A DNA stretch of 64,000 bases from Bacteroidales bacterium (GCA_016744655.1 JADGDY010000005.1:1-64000); one strand, 5' to 3'. Numbered from the stretch's first letter, positions 53,695-63,189 are shown. Notes: generated from the letters alone by a model not told the origin. Numbers and translations are program-made.

Positions 53695-54642
53695 TTATTT
53701 GATAAACAATTTCATTTCTTTTATTACAATTCCTGGTTTCTCAAACATAAGGAAATGACCACATTTAGGAATCATTACTAATTTACTGTTACTTATGTTT
53801 TCATGTCCATATTCAGCTATTTTTATTGTGGCTCCAGGATTAAGGTATCTATTAGGAATGAGATTGTCGTTCTCTCCAAAGAAAATTAATGTTGGAACTG
53901 TCAATTGATTAAGTTTGTCGATAATAGGTTCGTTAATCATTCCTCCTACAGATTTACTAACAGCGTAACAATAGCCACCAAAATCTTCAGCATCTCTCAT
54001 GGCCATTCTATCGGTCATCATAAATTCAGCATCCTTAGGCATATTGTAAAAGTTGAAGGCTAAATTAGTTTCAATACTTTCGTAAGTAGTATTATGAACC
54101 AGTATAGGGGTCATAATGTCTTCGAACCATTCTTTTTGTCCAGATGTGAATCGTTCAAATCCTGCTGGAGCAAATAGTATTAAGTGGTTCAGTTGTTCGG
54201 GCCAGCTTAGGCCATATACTACACTTATTTGTCCTCCCATGGAATGACCAGCCAGAGAGAATTTCTCTATTTCAAGCTTTTGAGCTATCTCATGGATGAT
54301 ATCTGCATAGAAACTCATCATACCACTGTGCGGAGCTTTACTTGACTTTCCATAACCAGGAAGGTCAATAGCAATACATCTGTAATTCTTGCTTAGTTCT
54401 GGAATAATTTTGTTGTATGCAGGTATGTAAGAACCCAGACCATGTATAAAGATTATGGTTTCTGAACCATTTCCCTCATCTGTATAAGCTATTTCTATGC
54501 TATTTTTAAGCTGTAATTTTTTCACAGGAACCCTATAGCTTAAATCTTGAAAACTCTCAAGTTTGGGGATGTTTTTATAAGGAGCGCAAGCTGTTATGCT
54601 CATAATGGCGAATAATAGAATGCTATATTTTATCATTTTCAT
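53695..54642 (-). CDS. Alpha/beta-hydrolase lipoprotein
   Basis: A 315-residue envelope lipoprotein. The ATG at 54642 is chosen because it begins a lipoprotein signal with Cys19 (FAIMSITACAPYK) and avoids overlap with the preceding gene; an ATG at 54636 is also possible. The alpha/beta-hydrolase core has the oxyanion loop IFIHGLGSYIPAY, the GHSMGG nucleophile elbow, an acid in FFGENDNLIP and His in KCGHFLMFEKP. It is the last gene of the acyl-CoA locus, 11 bp after the barrel gene and before a strong terminator. I infer an esterase that releases a short acyl acid outside the inner membrane; the substrate is unknown. Confidence 0.85.
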   Translation of the reverse strand: MKMIKYSILLFAIMSITACAPYKNIPKLESFQDLSYRVPVKKLQLKNSIEIAYTDEGNGSETIIFIHGLGSYIPAYNKIIPELSKNYRCIAIDLPGYGKSSKAPHSGMMSFYADIIHEIAQKLEIEKFSLAGHSMGGQISVVYGLSWPEQLNHLILFAPAGFERFTSGQKEWFEDIMTPILVHNTTYESIETNLAFNFYNMPKDAEFMMTDRMAMRDAEDFGGYCYAVSKSVGGMINEPIIDKLNQLTVPTLIFFGENDNLIPNRYLNPGATIKIAEYGHENISNSKLVMIPKCGHFLMFEKPGIVIKEMKLFIK

Positions 54643-54653
54643 ATTTCTAAATT

Positions 54654-56273
54654 TTAAAATAATAACCATTTGTAAACGATAAATACGGTCCAAGGATTTG
54701 GAGGTCTTACGTCATAGCTACCATTAATATCCGAGCTATAATTACTGTCGTTGCTATCAAAGAATTCACCCAGCCACATATTGGCTCCATGCAGCTCTAC
54801 ACTCATGAATGCACCTAGTTTGTATTTAACAGCGGCGTTTACTTCTGTTCCAATATTGCTTCCACCATTTTGAGGTACTACATTACTAAACCCTTGTGCC
54901 ATTCCTATTTTCACATTCAATTTATGAGGAATGATATCGTGATGAGCATTTATTGTGAAGGCGTTTAATCCGTATCCCATGTTTGATAAATCAGAAACAA
55001 CGGGGGTGAATCGGTTCACCACATATGAGTGTGGGAATAGAAGATAAGCACCAGAGCTAATAAAAATAGAAGCAGGTAATCCCCATGTATTTCCTGTTAT
55101 TACACCAGTATATTTTCCATCGCTTATCCCATTTTGATCTCCACTTGAGTAAACGTAATCTACAGATATGAAATCGTTTAGGGTTTGTCCGTATCTATAG
55201 GCTCCTCTTGTGTTTAGAGCAAATCCACTAATGTCAACTCCATCTTCCCAGCCTTCTTTGTTTACGTTAACATGACCAAGATTGTAGTTGAAAAATCCAG
55301 ATAACTGAAATCTATCCATAATAAAATCAGGATTTCTACTAAAGAAGGTACCCAGCCAAACTATATCAGCAGTGTAATCATTGGTCTCGAAATTAAACAG
55401 ATAAGCTCCGTTATAAGTTGTTAATACACTAGTAAGACCTTGCCCAAACACAGAGACTCCCCCAGTATTTTTTCCTCTGTCCAGTATGCTATATACCGAT
55501 GCACCAACATTCCAGTATTTAGGTAGTTTTCTACGATAAAATGCTTCTAAGAGTGTGACATCATCACTGAGTTCAGTATTGTTTTCGTAAAGTTTGTAAT
55601 AACCTAGTTTAAATTTAGACAAGTCAGTATTTTTTCTCACTGAAATACCAACAGCATCAGAACCCCAATAAGCTAGTCTATATCCTGTATAAGTCATCTT
55701 GTCGAAGAATGTTCTGTATGGATTAAAAGGAGTGTCATATAGCCTCTGTAGGCCTAAGTTTATGGCCCATCCCTTTGAGGGGATGTACTCAACTTCAACA
55801 TTTTGTGTTTGGATGTTTACTTGGTCGCCGGAAAGGGCTCCACCTTTGTTTCCGCCAACACCATATGCTTGATCTCCCCATGTCCAATCAATTTCGAATG
55901 ATGCTCTTAGTAGCGCTTTGCCTTTAAATAACTTGGGTTCGTATATAAAAAATGGAATGAGCCTTTGTTCACCATAATACGAAGTTTTACTAGATGAGGT
56001 AGTTGATGAGTTTTGGCCAAATAATCGACCTACTAACTGTCCGTTAAATAGACTACTTTCGGGGTACATATTGGTTGACACACCTTGGGTTATGAAAAAA
56101 GCATAGAAGGTAAGCTCTTTATTGAGGCCAGCTTCATAAGGAACGTCTTGTGAGAATATGTTAGACGAGGAAGAGGCGTTTTGTGATTGCTTTTTGTCGT
56201 AATTGGCTACTTGTGAATGGCTGGATAGACCTATGAAAATGGCCGCAATAATCAGCAGAAGTTTCCGTTTCAT
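54654..56273 (-). CDS. Outer-membrane beta-barrel (porin-like) protein
   Basis: A 539-residue exported protein with signal peptide IFIGLSSHSQ and a beta-barrel body rich in alternating aromatic and polar residues, ending in a typical barrel terminus (VFIVYKWLLF). The strand layout (ALLRASFEIDWTWGDQAYG, VEYIPSKGWAINLGLQRLYD) is reminiscent of alginate-export-type 16-18-stranded porins, though I would not name a family. Between the lipocalin-like lipoprotein and the hydrolase lipoprotein, it probably admits the substrate of the locus. It has a stable hairpin 20-57 bp upstream. Confidence 0.75.
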   Translation of the reverse strand: MKRKLLLIIAAIFIGLSSHSQVANYDKKQSQNASSSSNIFSQDVPYEAGLNKELTFYAFFITQGVSTNMYPESSLFNGQLVGRLFGQNSSTTSSSKTSYYGEQRLIPFFIYEPKLFKGKALLRASFEIDWTWGDQAYGVGGNKGGALSGDQVNIQTQNVEVEYIPSKGWAINLGLQRLYDTPFNPYRTFFDKMTYTGYRLAYWGSDAVGISVRKNTDLSKFKLGYYKLYENNTELSDDVTLLEAFYRRKLPKYWNVGASVYSILDRGKNTGGVSVFGQGLTSVLTTYNGAYLFNFETNDYTADIVWLGTFFSRNPDFIMDRFQLSGFFNYNLGHVNVNKEGWEDGVDISGFALNTRGAYRYGQTLNDFISVDYVYSSGDQNGISDGKYTGVITGNTWGLPASIFISSGAYLLFPHSYVVNRFTPVVSDLSNMGYGLNAFTINAHHDIIPHKLNVKIGMAQGFSNVVPQNGGSNIGTEVNAAVKYKLGAFMSVELHGANMWLGEFFDSNDSNYSSDINGSYDVRPPNPWTVFIVYKWLLF

Positions 56274-56292
56274 TTTTAAGGATTTAGATGAT

Positions 56293-56330
56293 AAAGAACC
56301 GCGACTAAGTATATGCTAGTGCGGTTCTTT
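56293..56330. other. Stable hairpin between lipoprotein and barrel genes
   Basis: AAAGAACCGC and GCGGTTCTTT form a perfect 10-bp stem with an 18-base loop. On the plus strand it has a T-run like a terminator, but the genes here run leftward, where only TTTAT follows. A partial terminator or mRNA-processing site seems likely. Confidence 0.6.
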
Positions 56331-56349
56331 TTTTTAAATACTATATGAA

Positions 56350-57156
56350 TTAATATCTTACATATTTTTGGATATTGGTTTCGCCTAATGTGCCACCATT
56401 TGTGCTTCCAAATCCTTGAGCTGCGGTAGGAGGAATGTTTTGTGTGCCTGATGTTTGAACCACCTCGTACCATAATGTTTCAGGGTCTTGTTTTACTTGA
56501 AAGATACCAGATACATCTGCGATATATGGTTCTACTTGAGCAATTGCAATATTCCATAGGTCTTCAACTTCTGATCTTTCAATAGTAAAAGTTCCATTGA
56601 AAATAATGTCGGGAGTTGTACTGGTATTGCCATTGCTGTATTGGTGAACTAAATAAGTAAAGTCATCATTGAATTCAGCATAAATAGAATCAACTAAGAA
56701 ATAGGTAACCAATAATGGAGCAACGTTGTCACCTGTAGAATACCATTTTCCAATAATTCCTAGTTCGGCCGCTAGATCTGCGCTTTTTGAAGCACCTGAA
56801 GCTAAAGCTTCTCCTTTATCATCATATACCGAAGTTTTTGTTGTAACACTTATTTTGGTGTTTTCAGGTATGATAGAGGTGTAATCTAATGTAATATTTA
56901 CTGATGAGCTTCCGGCAGTATGTTCAATAACAGAAGTGAAATCCACACCAGGAATGGTGACTTCAATATTTGCATCTGTTAAGTTACCTGTTGCTCCTGA
57001 ATTTGCATATACACCTTCTGAAAATGTTAGTGTAACTAGATTTCCTGCTGCATTTAGACCACTCATGCTAGGAGCTGGGTTTTCGGTGTCTTTAGAGCAA
57101 GAAGCAAAAGAGATAACCAATAATACGAGTAAAGAAACTAATAGATTGTTTTTCAT
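56350..57156 (-). CDS. Lipoprotein with Ig-like and lipocalin-like regions
   Basis: A 268-residue lipoprotein with Cys20 (LLVISFASCSKD). Residues ~28-130 resemble a bacterial Ig-like (SbsA-type) domain (NLVTLTFSEGVYAN, ITLDYTSIIPENTKISV). Residues ~135-250 look like a lipocalin-like domain: GKWYSTGD is the typical GxW entry motif, followed by short strands. If lipocalin-like, it would bind a small hydrophobic molecule, which would suit an acyl-substrate locus. It lies within the same-strand gene series but has its own -7 element in the 177-bp gap upstream. Confidence 0.7.
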   Translation of the reverse strand: MKNNLLVSLLVLLVISFASCSKDTENPAPSMSGLNAAGNLVTLTFSEGVYANSGATGNLTDANIEVTIPGVDFTSVIEHTAGSSSVNITLDYTSIIPENTKISVTTKTSVYDDKGEALASGASKSADLAAELGIIGKWYSTGDNVAPLLVTYFLVDSIYAEFNDDFTYLVHQYSNGNTSTTPDIIFNGTFTIERSEVEDLWNIAIAQVEPYIADVSGIFQVKQDPETLWYEVVQTSGTQNIPPTAAQGFGSTNGGTLGETNIQKYVRY

Positions 57157-57194
57157 TTTATTGTAAGTTTTATGATTGATTTATTGATATTTTT

Positions 57195-57202
57195 CAAAAT
57201 TA
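57195..57202 (-). promoter_or_regulatory. Putative internal -7 promoter element for the envelope genes
   Basis: On the minus strand this reads TAATTTTG, an exact TAnnTTTG match, 39 bases upstream of the lipoprotein gene. It suggests the three envelope genes can be transcribed separately from the enzyme genes. Confidence 0.5.
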
Positions 57203-57333
57203 ATTAATTGTAACTTTTTCTTGTCGAGTTATAAGAAAATTAAACTGTGGATATTTATGTATAATTATGAATTATAATCATTTAATAACTATTAAATCAG
57301 GTGGTTGTGGTGATTTAAAACAGGCCTGACAAA

Positions 57334-58365
57334 TTAAGCCAATTCTCCCCAGCTTATTACATTTGCTGCCCAAGCATATCCTATTCCTGCCGATATCATG
57401 GAAATAACACTTCCGTTTTTAACTTGCCCTGTTTTTAAGGCAAGATGAAGAGATAAAATCTGATCGATTTGTCCAAGATGTCCATAGTTTTCAAGATATA
57501 TACTGTTTTCTTTTTTTAATTGAAGTTCTTCTATGATATAATCGTGCATTGATCGTTTGAAATGAAGCACAGCTAAATAATCAAGTTTATTCTGTTTTAT
57601 GCCCGATTTTTTAAACGCTTGATCAATGCATTTCAACCAATTTTTCATCGAGACTTCATTTAGCCTGTTCTTCATATGTTCAACATCAAATACCTGGAGT
57701 GACTTATAGGCTTTGTCAACGTTTTCTTTTGTGATGGGTTGACAGGTTCCTCCATATAAAACACCAACATCTCGTGCTAGGCTTCCATCGGTAATGATAT
57801 GAGAACTGTGTAATAAATTTTTATTCATGCCTTGATGTAGGATGATAGCTCCACCTCCTGCCCCAAGGTTGAACATCATCGACATGCTAGCGTCTGTATA
57901 GTCTACAAAGTCGCCGTTTCTATATCCACCTGCAATAAGTACTGTATTGATAGCAGGGTCAGATATCATCATGTCTTTTGCTACTTTCATTGCTGAAACA
58001 GTGCTGCAGCATCTTTGTTGTAAGTCGAAAGCCCAGGCTTTGTCCGCGCCAATTTTTTCTTGAATATAAATGGCTGTGGTGGTGAGTGGATATTCTTTCC
58101 ATTCTTCGCCAATACTTATGATGAGATCAATATCTAAAGGATTTACTCCAGTGTTTCTAAGTGCATCAAAGGCAGCCCAAACACCCATTTCTTGAGTGCC
58201 ATCCTTTATACCAGGGATAGGTTTTTCAATAATCCCTAGTTTTTTAATAACGGCATCCTCTGTCCAAGTTCCTTGTGTGGAATCTGCGATTTCTTTGGCT
58301 GTCATCTTGTTTTCTGGAATATATATCCCAGTTCCAAGTATTCCTATATTGTTATTTGTATTCAT
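57334..58365 (-). CDS. Ketoacyl-synthase-III-like protein B (Cys-His, no Asn)
   Basis: A 343-residue thiolase-fold protein of the FabH/KAS III group. The nucleophile Cys119 lies in DLQQRCCS (equivalent to DLQAACSG of FabH). The His position is kept (His268 in VLHFKRSM, normally HQAN), but the Asn of the GNTSA motif is His296 (YGHLGQ). The Arg/Lys-rich motif after His268 differs from FabH. Loss of Asn with a Cys-His dyad recalls PqsC-type enzymes that transfer acyl groups without typical decarboxylative condensation. It lies 24 bp after its paralogue, suggesting a heterodimer. No function is proven. Confidence 0.82.
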   Translation of the reverse strand: MNTNNNIGILGTGIYIPENKMTAKEIADSTQGTWTEDAVIKKLGIIEKPIPGIKDGTQEMGVWAAFDALRNTGVNPLDIDLIISIGEEWKEYPLTTTAIYIQEKIGADKAWAFDLQQRCCSTVSAMKVAKDMMISDPAINTVLIAGGYRNGDFVDYTDASMSMMFNLGAGGGAIILHQGMNKNLLHSSHIITDGSLARDVGVLYGGTCQPITKENVDKAYKSLQVFDVEHMKNRLNEVSMKNWLKCIDQAFKKSGIKQNKLDYLAVLHFKRSMHDYIIEELQLKKENSIYLENYGHLGQIDQILSLHLALKTGQVKNGSVISMISAGIGYAWAANVISWGELA

Positions 58366-58389
58366 AATGCTTTGAGTTTGTAGAACTTT

Positions 58390-59397
58390 TTAATAGGTGA
58401 ATAAATTGCTTCCTACAGCAAGTCCAGCTCCAGACGCAATGAACATTACTTTGTCCCCTCTTTTTATTTTTCCTTCATTAATGGCGTGATGAAAAGCAAT
58501 TGGAATACACGCAGATCCTGTGTAGGCGTATTTATCCATGATGCAGGTGGTTTTCGAATAAGGAAGACCTAATTCATCCATTACCTTAAGAATAACAGAC
58601 TTGTTAATTTGGGTAAAAATGAAATGATCAACTTCTTCAAGTTTTGTATTAGATTTTTCCAGTAACCTATGGGCTACCTTGGGCCAAAGTCTTACATTTC
58701 TGTCGCCAGGCATGGGTTTTAGGCTCATCAATCCAAATTCCTTATTTTTTAATTTCTCTTCAGTGATAGGTTTTTTTGCAGCTCCAGAATAGATGCCAAT
58801 AAAATCCCATTGTGTTCCATCGCTCAGGAGTTGACTGTTGATATAGTCAGAGCTGTCCTGATTTTGGTTTTGTATAATAATAGCGCCTGCTCCATCGGAG
58901 AATATAGGGTAAGAAAACACATCATCTTCACGAATAAATGCAGGCATATTGTAAACACCAATTACCAGAGCGTATTTAATGCTAGAATCGGTTTTTAATA
59001 TCCTTACCGCATTATCATAGGCAATGGTAAAGCTGGCACAAGAAGCCGAAACATCAAAAGTACTGGTCCATTTCTCATGGCCTTGTATTCTTCCTTGCAC
59101 TAAAATGGAAGTAGCTGGAGTGATAAATTCTGGGGTGTCGGTTCCCACAATGATTAATCCGATGTCCTCTGCATTTATTTCACTATTAGTAATTGCATCC
59201 AGTCCTGCTTTGGTTGCGAAATCAGCTGTAGTTTCTTTTATACCTCTTAGTTTGGCAATATGCCTTTGTTTGATGCCTAATTTTTGCTCCATCTTTTCTT
59301 CATCGAAGCTAATGGCTGCAAGATTCATGAGCTCTTTGTTAGTGATGGCTTCTCCAGGAACATACATTCCTGAGGCTATAATTTTTGTCTTATTCAT
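58390..59397 (-). CDS. Ketoacyl-synthase-III-like protein A (Cys only; His and Asn replaced)
   Basis: A 335-residue thiolase-fold protein related to FabH. Cys120 sits in DVSASCASF. At the usual HQAN motif the sequence reads FTQIN, so His is Thr262, and at GNTSA it reads AYTGSA, so Asn is Tyr292. The SDGAGAIII motif and the GSNLF C-terminus are normal. With only Cys left, ordinary FabH chemistry is unlikely; it may carry an acyl group or be the structural half of a heterodimer with the neighbouring protein. It starts 9 bp after the CoA-transferase stop. Confidence 0.82.
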   Translation of the reverse strand: MNKTKIIASGMYVPGEAITNKELMNLAAISFDEEKMEQKLGIKQRHIAKLRGIKETTADFATKAGLDAITNSEINAEDIGLIIVGTDTPEFITPATSILVQGRIQGHEKWTSTFDVSASCASFTIAYDNAVRILKTDSSIKYALVIGVYNMPAFIREDDVFSYPIFSDGAGAIIIQNQNQDSSDYINSQLLSDGTQWDFIGIYSGAAKKPITEEKLKNKEFGLMSLKPMPGDRNVRLWPKVAHRLLEKSNTKLEEVDHFIFTQINKSVILKVMDELGLPYSKTTCIMDKYAYTGSACIPIAFHHAINEGKIKRGDKVMFIASGAGLAVGSNLFTY

Positions 59398-59406
59398 TTC
59401 ATTTAT

Positions 59407-60717
59407 TTATATAAATCCTACTTTCTCCGCATCAGTCCTTAACTGTGTTCTGAAATCTGGATGTGCTATTTTTATCAATTCTTGTGTTCTTTCTTTTATT
59501 GATTTGCCTCTTAAACTTGCGATTCCAAACTCTGTAACTATATAATCTGTATTGCTGCGGTGTAATGTGATTGCTGTTCCCGCAGGTAGTACAGTAACAA
59601 TAGTGGATACGCTTCCTCCCTTAGCAGTAGAGCGACATGCAATTATCGATTTTCCTTTGCCGTCTGTGCCTTCTACAGCTCCTATAGCAGTATCTGCTTG
59701 CCCTCCGGTTCCAGAATATTGGCTAGTTCCAATAGATTCGCTAGCTACTTGACCCATTAAATCTACCATGATACAGGTGTTAATGGAAACCATTTTTGAG
59801 TTGAGTTTAATTAATGCAGGATCATTAGCGAATTTTCCTCGAATAAATTCTACTGAGGGATTATTGTCAAGCCATTCGTATAGCTTAGGAGAGCCCATAG
59901 CAAAAGTGCAAACGAATTTATCTTTATAATAGGATTTCTTCTTATTAGTGATGACGCCAGCTTCGTATAGTTCCATCATGCTGTCCACCAACATTTCAGT
60001 ATGAACACCCAAATCTTTTTTGCCTTTTAAAGAAAGAGCTGCTGCATTTGGGATATCCCCAATTCCTAATTGAATGGTAGAGCCATCTTCCACTAATGAT
60101 GCAATATAGTTTCCAATCTGCAAAGCTGTATCATCAGGTTCGGGGGATGGTAATGAAGGAGTTTCTTGTGTATTTTCTACAAAATAGTGCACGTCATTAA
60201 TATGAATATGGGTGTCACCTAGGGTTCTGGGGAGTTTTTCATTTACTTCTAGAACTACAGTTTTAGCAACTTCTAGAATGTCTTTTTCGTAAGTAATGCC
60301 TAAAGACAAGGATACGAACCCATTCTTGTCTGGAGGAGTGCAGGTGCCAACAAATAGATGTGGAGGTCTGTTGAATATCCTATCAATTCCGGCTCTATGT
60401 AGCATATTGGGAACATAGGTTACAGTTCCTGATTTTTCTTTTAAAGCTTTTCTTGACCCAGGTGCATGAAACCAACTGCAAAGTTCAAAATGACCTTTCA
60501 TTTCTGGTTTCATATAAAAATCATAGGGCTTTAGAGTAAGTACAGAATATACTTTTACATTTTCAACCCTATCTTTTGCTAGATGAAATTTCTGCATGCA
60601 ACCTTGTGGTTCACTGGCGCATTGTCCCACGATAATGTCTGTATTTGATTGGATTAGGTTTGCAACATCTTGTGTCGAAATAACTTTGTCCTTATATGTT
60701 TTTTGATAATCTATCAT
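59407..60717 (-). CDS. Acetyl-CoA hydrolase/CoA-transferase family protein
   Basis: A 436-residue enzyme of the 4-hydroxybutyrate/butyrate:acetyl-CoA CoA-transferase group. Motifs: VGTCTPPDKNGFVSLSLG, LGIGDIPNAAALSL, catalytic Glu241 in GVHTEMLVD, GTGGQADTAIGA, and FGIASLRGKSIKERTQELI near the C-terminus. It would move CoA between acetyl-CoA and a short carboxylic acid, activating an imported acid without ATP. Its ATG overlaps the stop of the symporter gene by 4 bp (ATGA), which implies coupled translation and links the two functionally. Confidence 0.93.
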   Translation of the reverse strand: MIDYQKTYKDKVISTQDVANLIQSNTDIIVGQCASEPQGCMQKFHLAKDRVENVKVYSVLTLKPYDFYMKPEMKGHFELCSWFHAPGSRKALKEKSGTVTYVPNMLHRAGIDRIFNRPPHLFVGTCTPPDKNGFVSLSLGITYEKDILEVAKTVVLEVNEKLPRTLGDTHIHINDVHYFVENTQETPSLPSPEPDDTALQIGNYIASLVEDGSTIQLGIGDIPNAAALSLKGKKDLGVHTEMLVDSMMELYEAGVITNKKKSYYKDKFVCTFAMGSPKLYEWLDNNPSVEFIRGKFANDPALIKLNSKMVSINTCIMVDLMGQVASESIGTSQYSGTGGQADTAIGAVEGTDGKGKSIIACRSTAKGGSVSTIVTVLPAGTAITLHRSNTDYIVTEFGIASLRGKSIKERTQELIKIAHPDFRTQLRTDAEKVGFI

Positions 60718-62273
60718 GTCTGAGTTGGTTTATTTGCGAATTTGTTTTGGTAGGTTATTACTAAAAGTCCAGTAGCTATAGAAACAATAATAGCCGTGGA
60801 AGAAGCTATAGCTGGGTTTCTAATACTTCCTTCTAAATATTGGGTATACCAGCCAAAGCCAATGCTATATTTACTCACCAAAACAGGAAGGAGATAGTAT
60901 ACCGTAAAATGAGTGATAAATGCTGCGATAGAAGCGAGTAAGGCAGGTTTTATATTTTCTTTCTTTGAGAATATTCCATATAGGATAGGGAAGAAGGCCA
61001 CAGAAAAATAGGCGTAGACTCCATTTTGTGCTAATATTGCAACGCTGAGTTTGGGATGAAGAATTTGATCGTAGGTAATGTAAAAAGCACTAAAGCCTAA
61101 TCCTATAATTACCAATCGATTAATGGTAATCAACGATTTGTCCGATTTGATATGTTTCTTAAAAAGAACTTCTATTATATCGTTGGTAATACTAGTAGAT
61201 ACAGATTGTATTAAGCCTTCTAGTGTTGACATGCCAGCTGAAATTAATCCAAGAATAACTATTAATCCGAGGATTACAGATATAAGTCCGTTAGAGAAGA
61301 TCTGGAGTACATAGGCAGGTATAATGCCATCTGTTTTAAGCACTTGGTCTTCTATTGATAAATCTGGAAATGTAAGACGAGCATATAATCCTACTATGAT
61401 AACGGAGTAGAAAATAGTTTGTGCTATAAGGGCTGTGGTAAGGAACTTGTTGACATCTTTTTCTTCTTTAAGCAGAAGCGATTTGGTAATGATATGAGGT
61501 TGGCACACCACGGCAATTCCAACGATGATTTGAGCAAAAATAATTTCATAATAATCACGAAATAAAATGCTGCTGGGATTAGGGCTGCTGGCTAAAGCAG
61601 GATCTATGGTAGATAATTTATGAAAAAAAGTATCTATACCGCCTTTGAAATGCTCATATCCTGAGCCCAGTAGAATAAAGGCTACTAAAATCATGATAAT
61701 GGCTTGGATCGTATTTGTATAAACCATGGAGTTTGCTCCTCCGAACATCATATATCCAAACACGAAAATGATTAATCCAATTAAGATATATAACTCATCT
61801 ATATTTAGTGATTTTGAGAGTACCTTGGTGATGGCAACCAGAATAAGAACAATAAAAGTAAGTAAAAATGTGGAGAGAAAGGCCATCATTAATGCGTAGT
61901 TTTTACTTTTATATCTAATTCCTATCCATTGTGCTAGAGTTAATGCATTAACTGATTGCCCGTATTTTCTAAATGCCTTGGAGAGTATGACTAATGAGAC
62001 CATGGATGCAAAGGGGAAAAATATACCAAAAGAAAGTACCCCGCTGAATCCATAAATAGCTATTAGGCCTGGGTTAATCACAAATGTGGCAGCACTAGTA
62101 ATGCTTGCAGCCAATGATAAGCCAACAGCAATGGGTGAGAAGCTAACGTTTCCCACGGCATAATCGGAAATATTTTTGATGGAGAGGGCTCCTTTAATTA
62201 CAAAATATAATACCATAATGGCATAAATTGAAATTAAAATCCATGTTCCTGTAACTTGTAGTGAGGTGGCCAT
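60714..62273 (-). CDS. Sodium:solute symporter (SSS family), probably for a short carboxylic acid
   Basis: A 519-residue polytopic protein with about 13 transmembrane helices and SSS-family features (LSLAASITSAATFVINPG near helix 2, AQIIVGIAVVCQPHI, GLISAGMSTLEGLIQSVSTSITNDI). The family imports solutes such as acetate, proline or pantothenate with sodium. Translational coupling to the CoA-transferase and proximity to the SDR and thiolase suggest an acyl acid, for example 3-hydroxybutyrate or acetoacetate, as substrate. That assignment is inferred from context only. Confidence 0.9.
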   Translation of the reverse strand: MATSLQVTGTWILISIYAIMVLYFVIKGALSIKNISDYAVGNVSFSPIAVGLSLAASITSAATFVINPGLIAIYGFSGVLSFGIFFPFASMVSLVILSKAFRKYGQSVNALTLAQWIGIRYKSKNYALMMAFLSTFLLTFIVLILVAITKVLSKSLNIDELYILIGLIIFVFGYMMFGGANSMVYTNTIQAIIMILVAFILLGSGYEHFKGGIDTFFHKLSTIDPALASSPNPSSILFRDYYEIIFAQIIVGIAVVCQPHIITKSLLLKEEKDVNKFLTTALIAQTIFYSVIIVGLYARLTFPDLSIEDQVLKTDGIIPAYVLQIFSNGLISVILGLIVILGLISAGMSTLEGLIQSVSTSITNDIIEVLFKKHIKSDKSLITINRLVIIGLGFSAFYITYDQILHPKLSVAILAQNGVYAYFSVAFFPILYGIFSKKENIKPALLASIAAFITHFTVYYLLPVLVSKYSIGFGWYTQYLEGSIRNPAIASSTAIIVSIATGLLVITYQNKFANKPTQT

Positions 62274-62376
62274 TTATACCTTTTTAAATTGTTGATTATA
62301 TTAGCTTATTTACCTTTTAAAATTACGCTATAATATTTTTGTTTGAGATCTAAATTCTGAATTTTATAAACAGGTA

Positions 62377-62433
62377 AGCTGTCCATTTAAAGTGTAAAAA
62401 TCATTGAAATAAAAACACCTTATTCGGACAGCT
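62377..62433. other. Long imperfect hairpin between SDR and symporter genes
   Basis: AGCTGTCC at 62377-62384 and GGACAGCT at 62426-62433 are exact inverted repeats around a 41-base loop, with a weaker internal AGTGT/ACACC pairing. It may separate expression of the SDR and symporter genes; no T-run follows on the minus strand. Confidence 0.35.
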
Positions 62434-62445
62434 CAAGGTATGGGT

Positions 62446-63189
62446 TTACACCGTCATTCCGCCATCTACACTAATCACAGTGCCGTTTACATATGATGAA
62501 TCCTCAGAGGCTAAGAATAAATAGGCTTTTGCTATTTCCTCTGGATTTCCAAGTCTTTGTAAAGGTACTTTTGATTTCATGGCATCCAAAACATTCTCTG
62601 GCATTTTCATTACCATTTCAGTGGCTATGAAACCTGGTGCTACAGCATTTACATTGATGCCTTTTCTCCCCAATTCTCTTGCCCAGGTTTTGGTCATGCC
62701 AATTAAACCAGCCTTGGTGGCTACATAATTGGTTTGCCCAAAATTACCATATAATGCAACTACCGATGATGTATTAATAATGCGCCCTGATTTGTTGGCC
62801 AACATATGTGGTATTGTGCATTTTGTACAATTGAAAACTCCTGTAAGATTTACGTCAATCACCTGATCCCACTGCTCTCTCGTCATCTTGAGGAGTGTAG
62901 AGTCGCGAGTAATTCCTGCATTATTGACTAGTATGTCTATTTTAGTGTATTTAGAAATTACTTCAGTTATACTTCTTTCTACCTCTTCGTAGTTAGCTGT
63001 ATTTACTTTCATGAAGCTAGCTAATCCACCTTTTGAATTGATCTCATTTACTGTTTCGTTAGCTTTCTCTTCGTTTAAATCCCAGATGATTACAGTAGCG
63101 CCTTCTGCTGAGAAAATTTCAGCTCCAGCTTTTCCAATTCCGCTTGCGGCTCCCGTTATTATGGCAACTTTATTTTCTAATTTTTTCAT
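62446..63189 (-). CDS. Short-chain dehydrogenase: acetoacetyl-CoA / 3-oxoacyl reductase (PhaB/FabG-like)
   Basis: A 247-residue classical SDR with cofactor motif GAASGIG, the NNAG strand, and the triad Ser142, Tyr155 and Lys159 (GNFGQTNYVATKAG). The FGQTNY stretch and the length fit NADPH-dependent acetoacetyl-CoA reductases (PhaB) and FabG. Downstream of a thiolase gene (67-bp gap), it is best read as converting between acetoacetyl-CoA and 3-hydroxybutyryl-CoA, in either the synthetic or degradative direction. A role in fatty acid synthesis cannot be excluded. Confidence 0.88.
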   Translation of the reverse strand: MKKLENKVAIITGAASGIGKAGAEIFSAEGATVIIWDLNEEKANETVNEINSKGGLASFMKVNTANYEEVERSITEVISKYTKIDILVNNAGITRDSTLLKMTREQWDQVIDVNLTGVFNCTKCTIPHMLANKSGRIINTSSVVALYGNFGQTNYVATKAGLIGMTKTWARELGRKGINVNAVAPGFIATEMVMKMPENVLDAMKSKVPLQRLGNPEEIAKAYLFLASEDSSYVNGTVISVDGGMTV

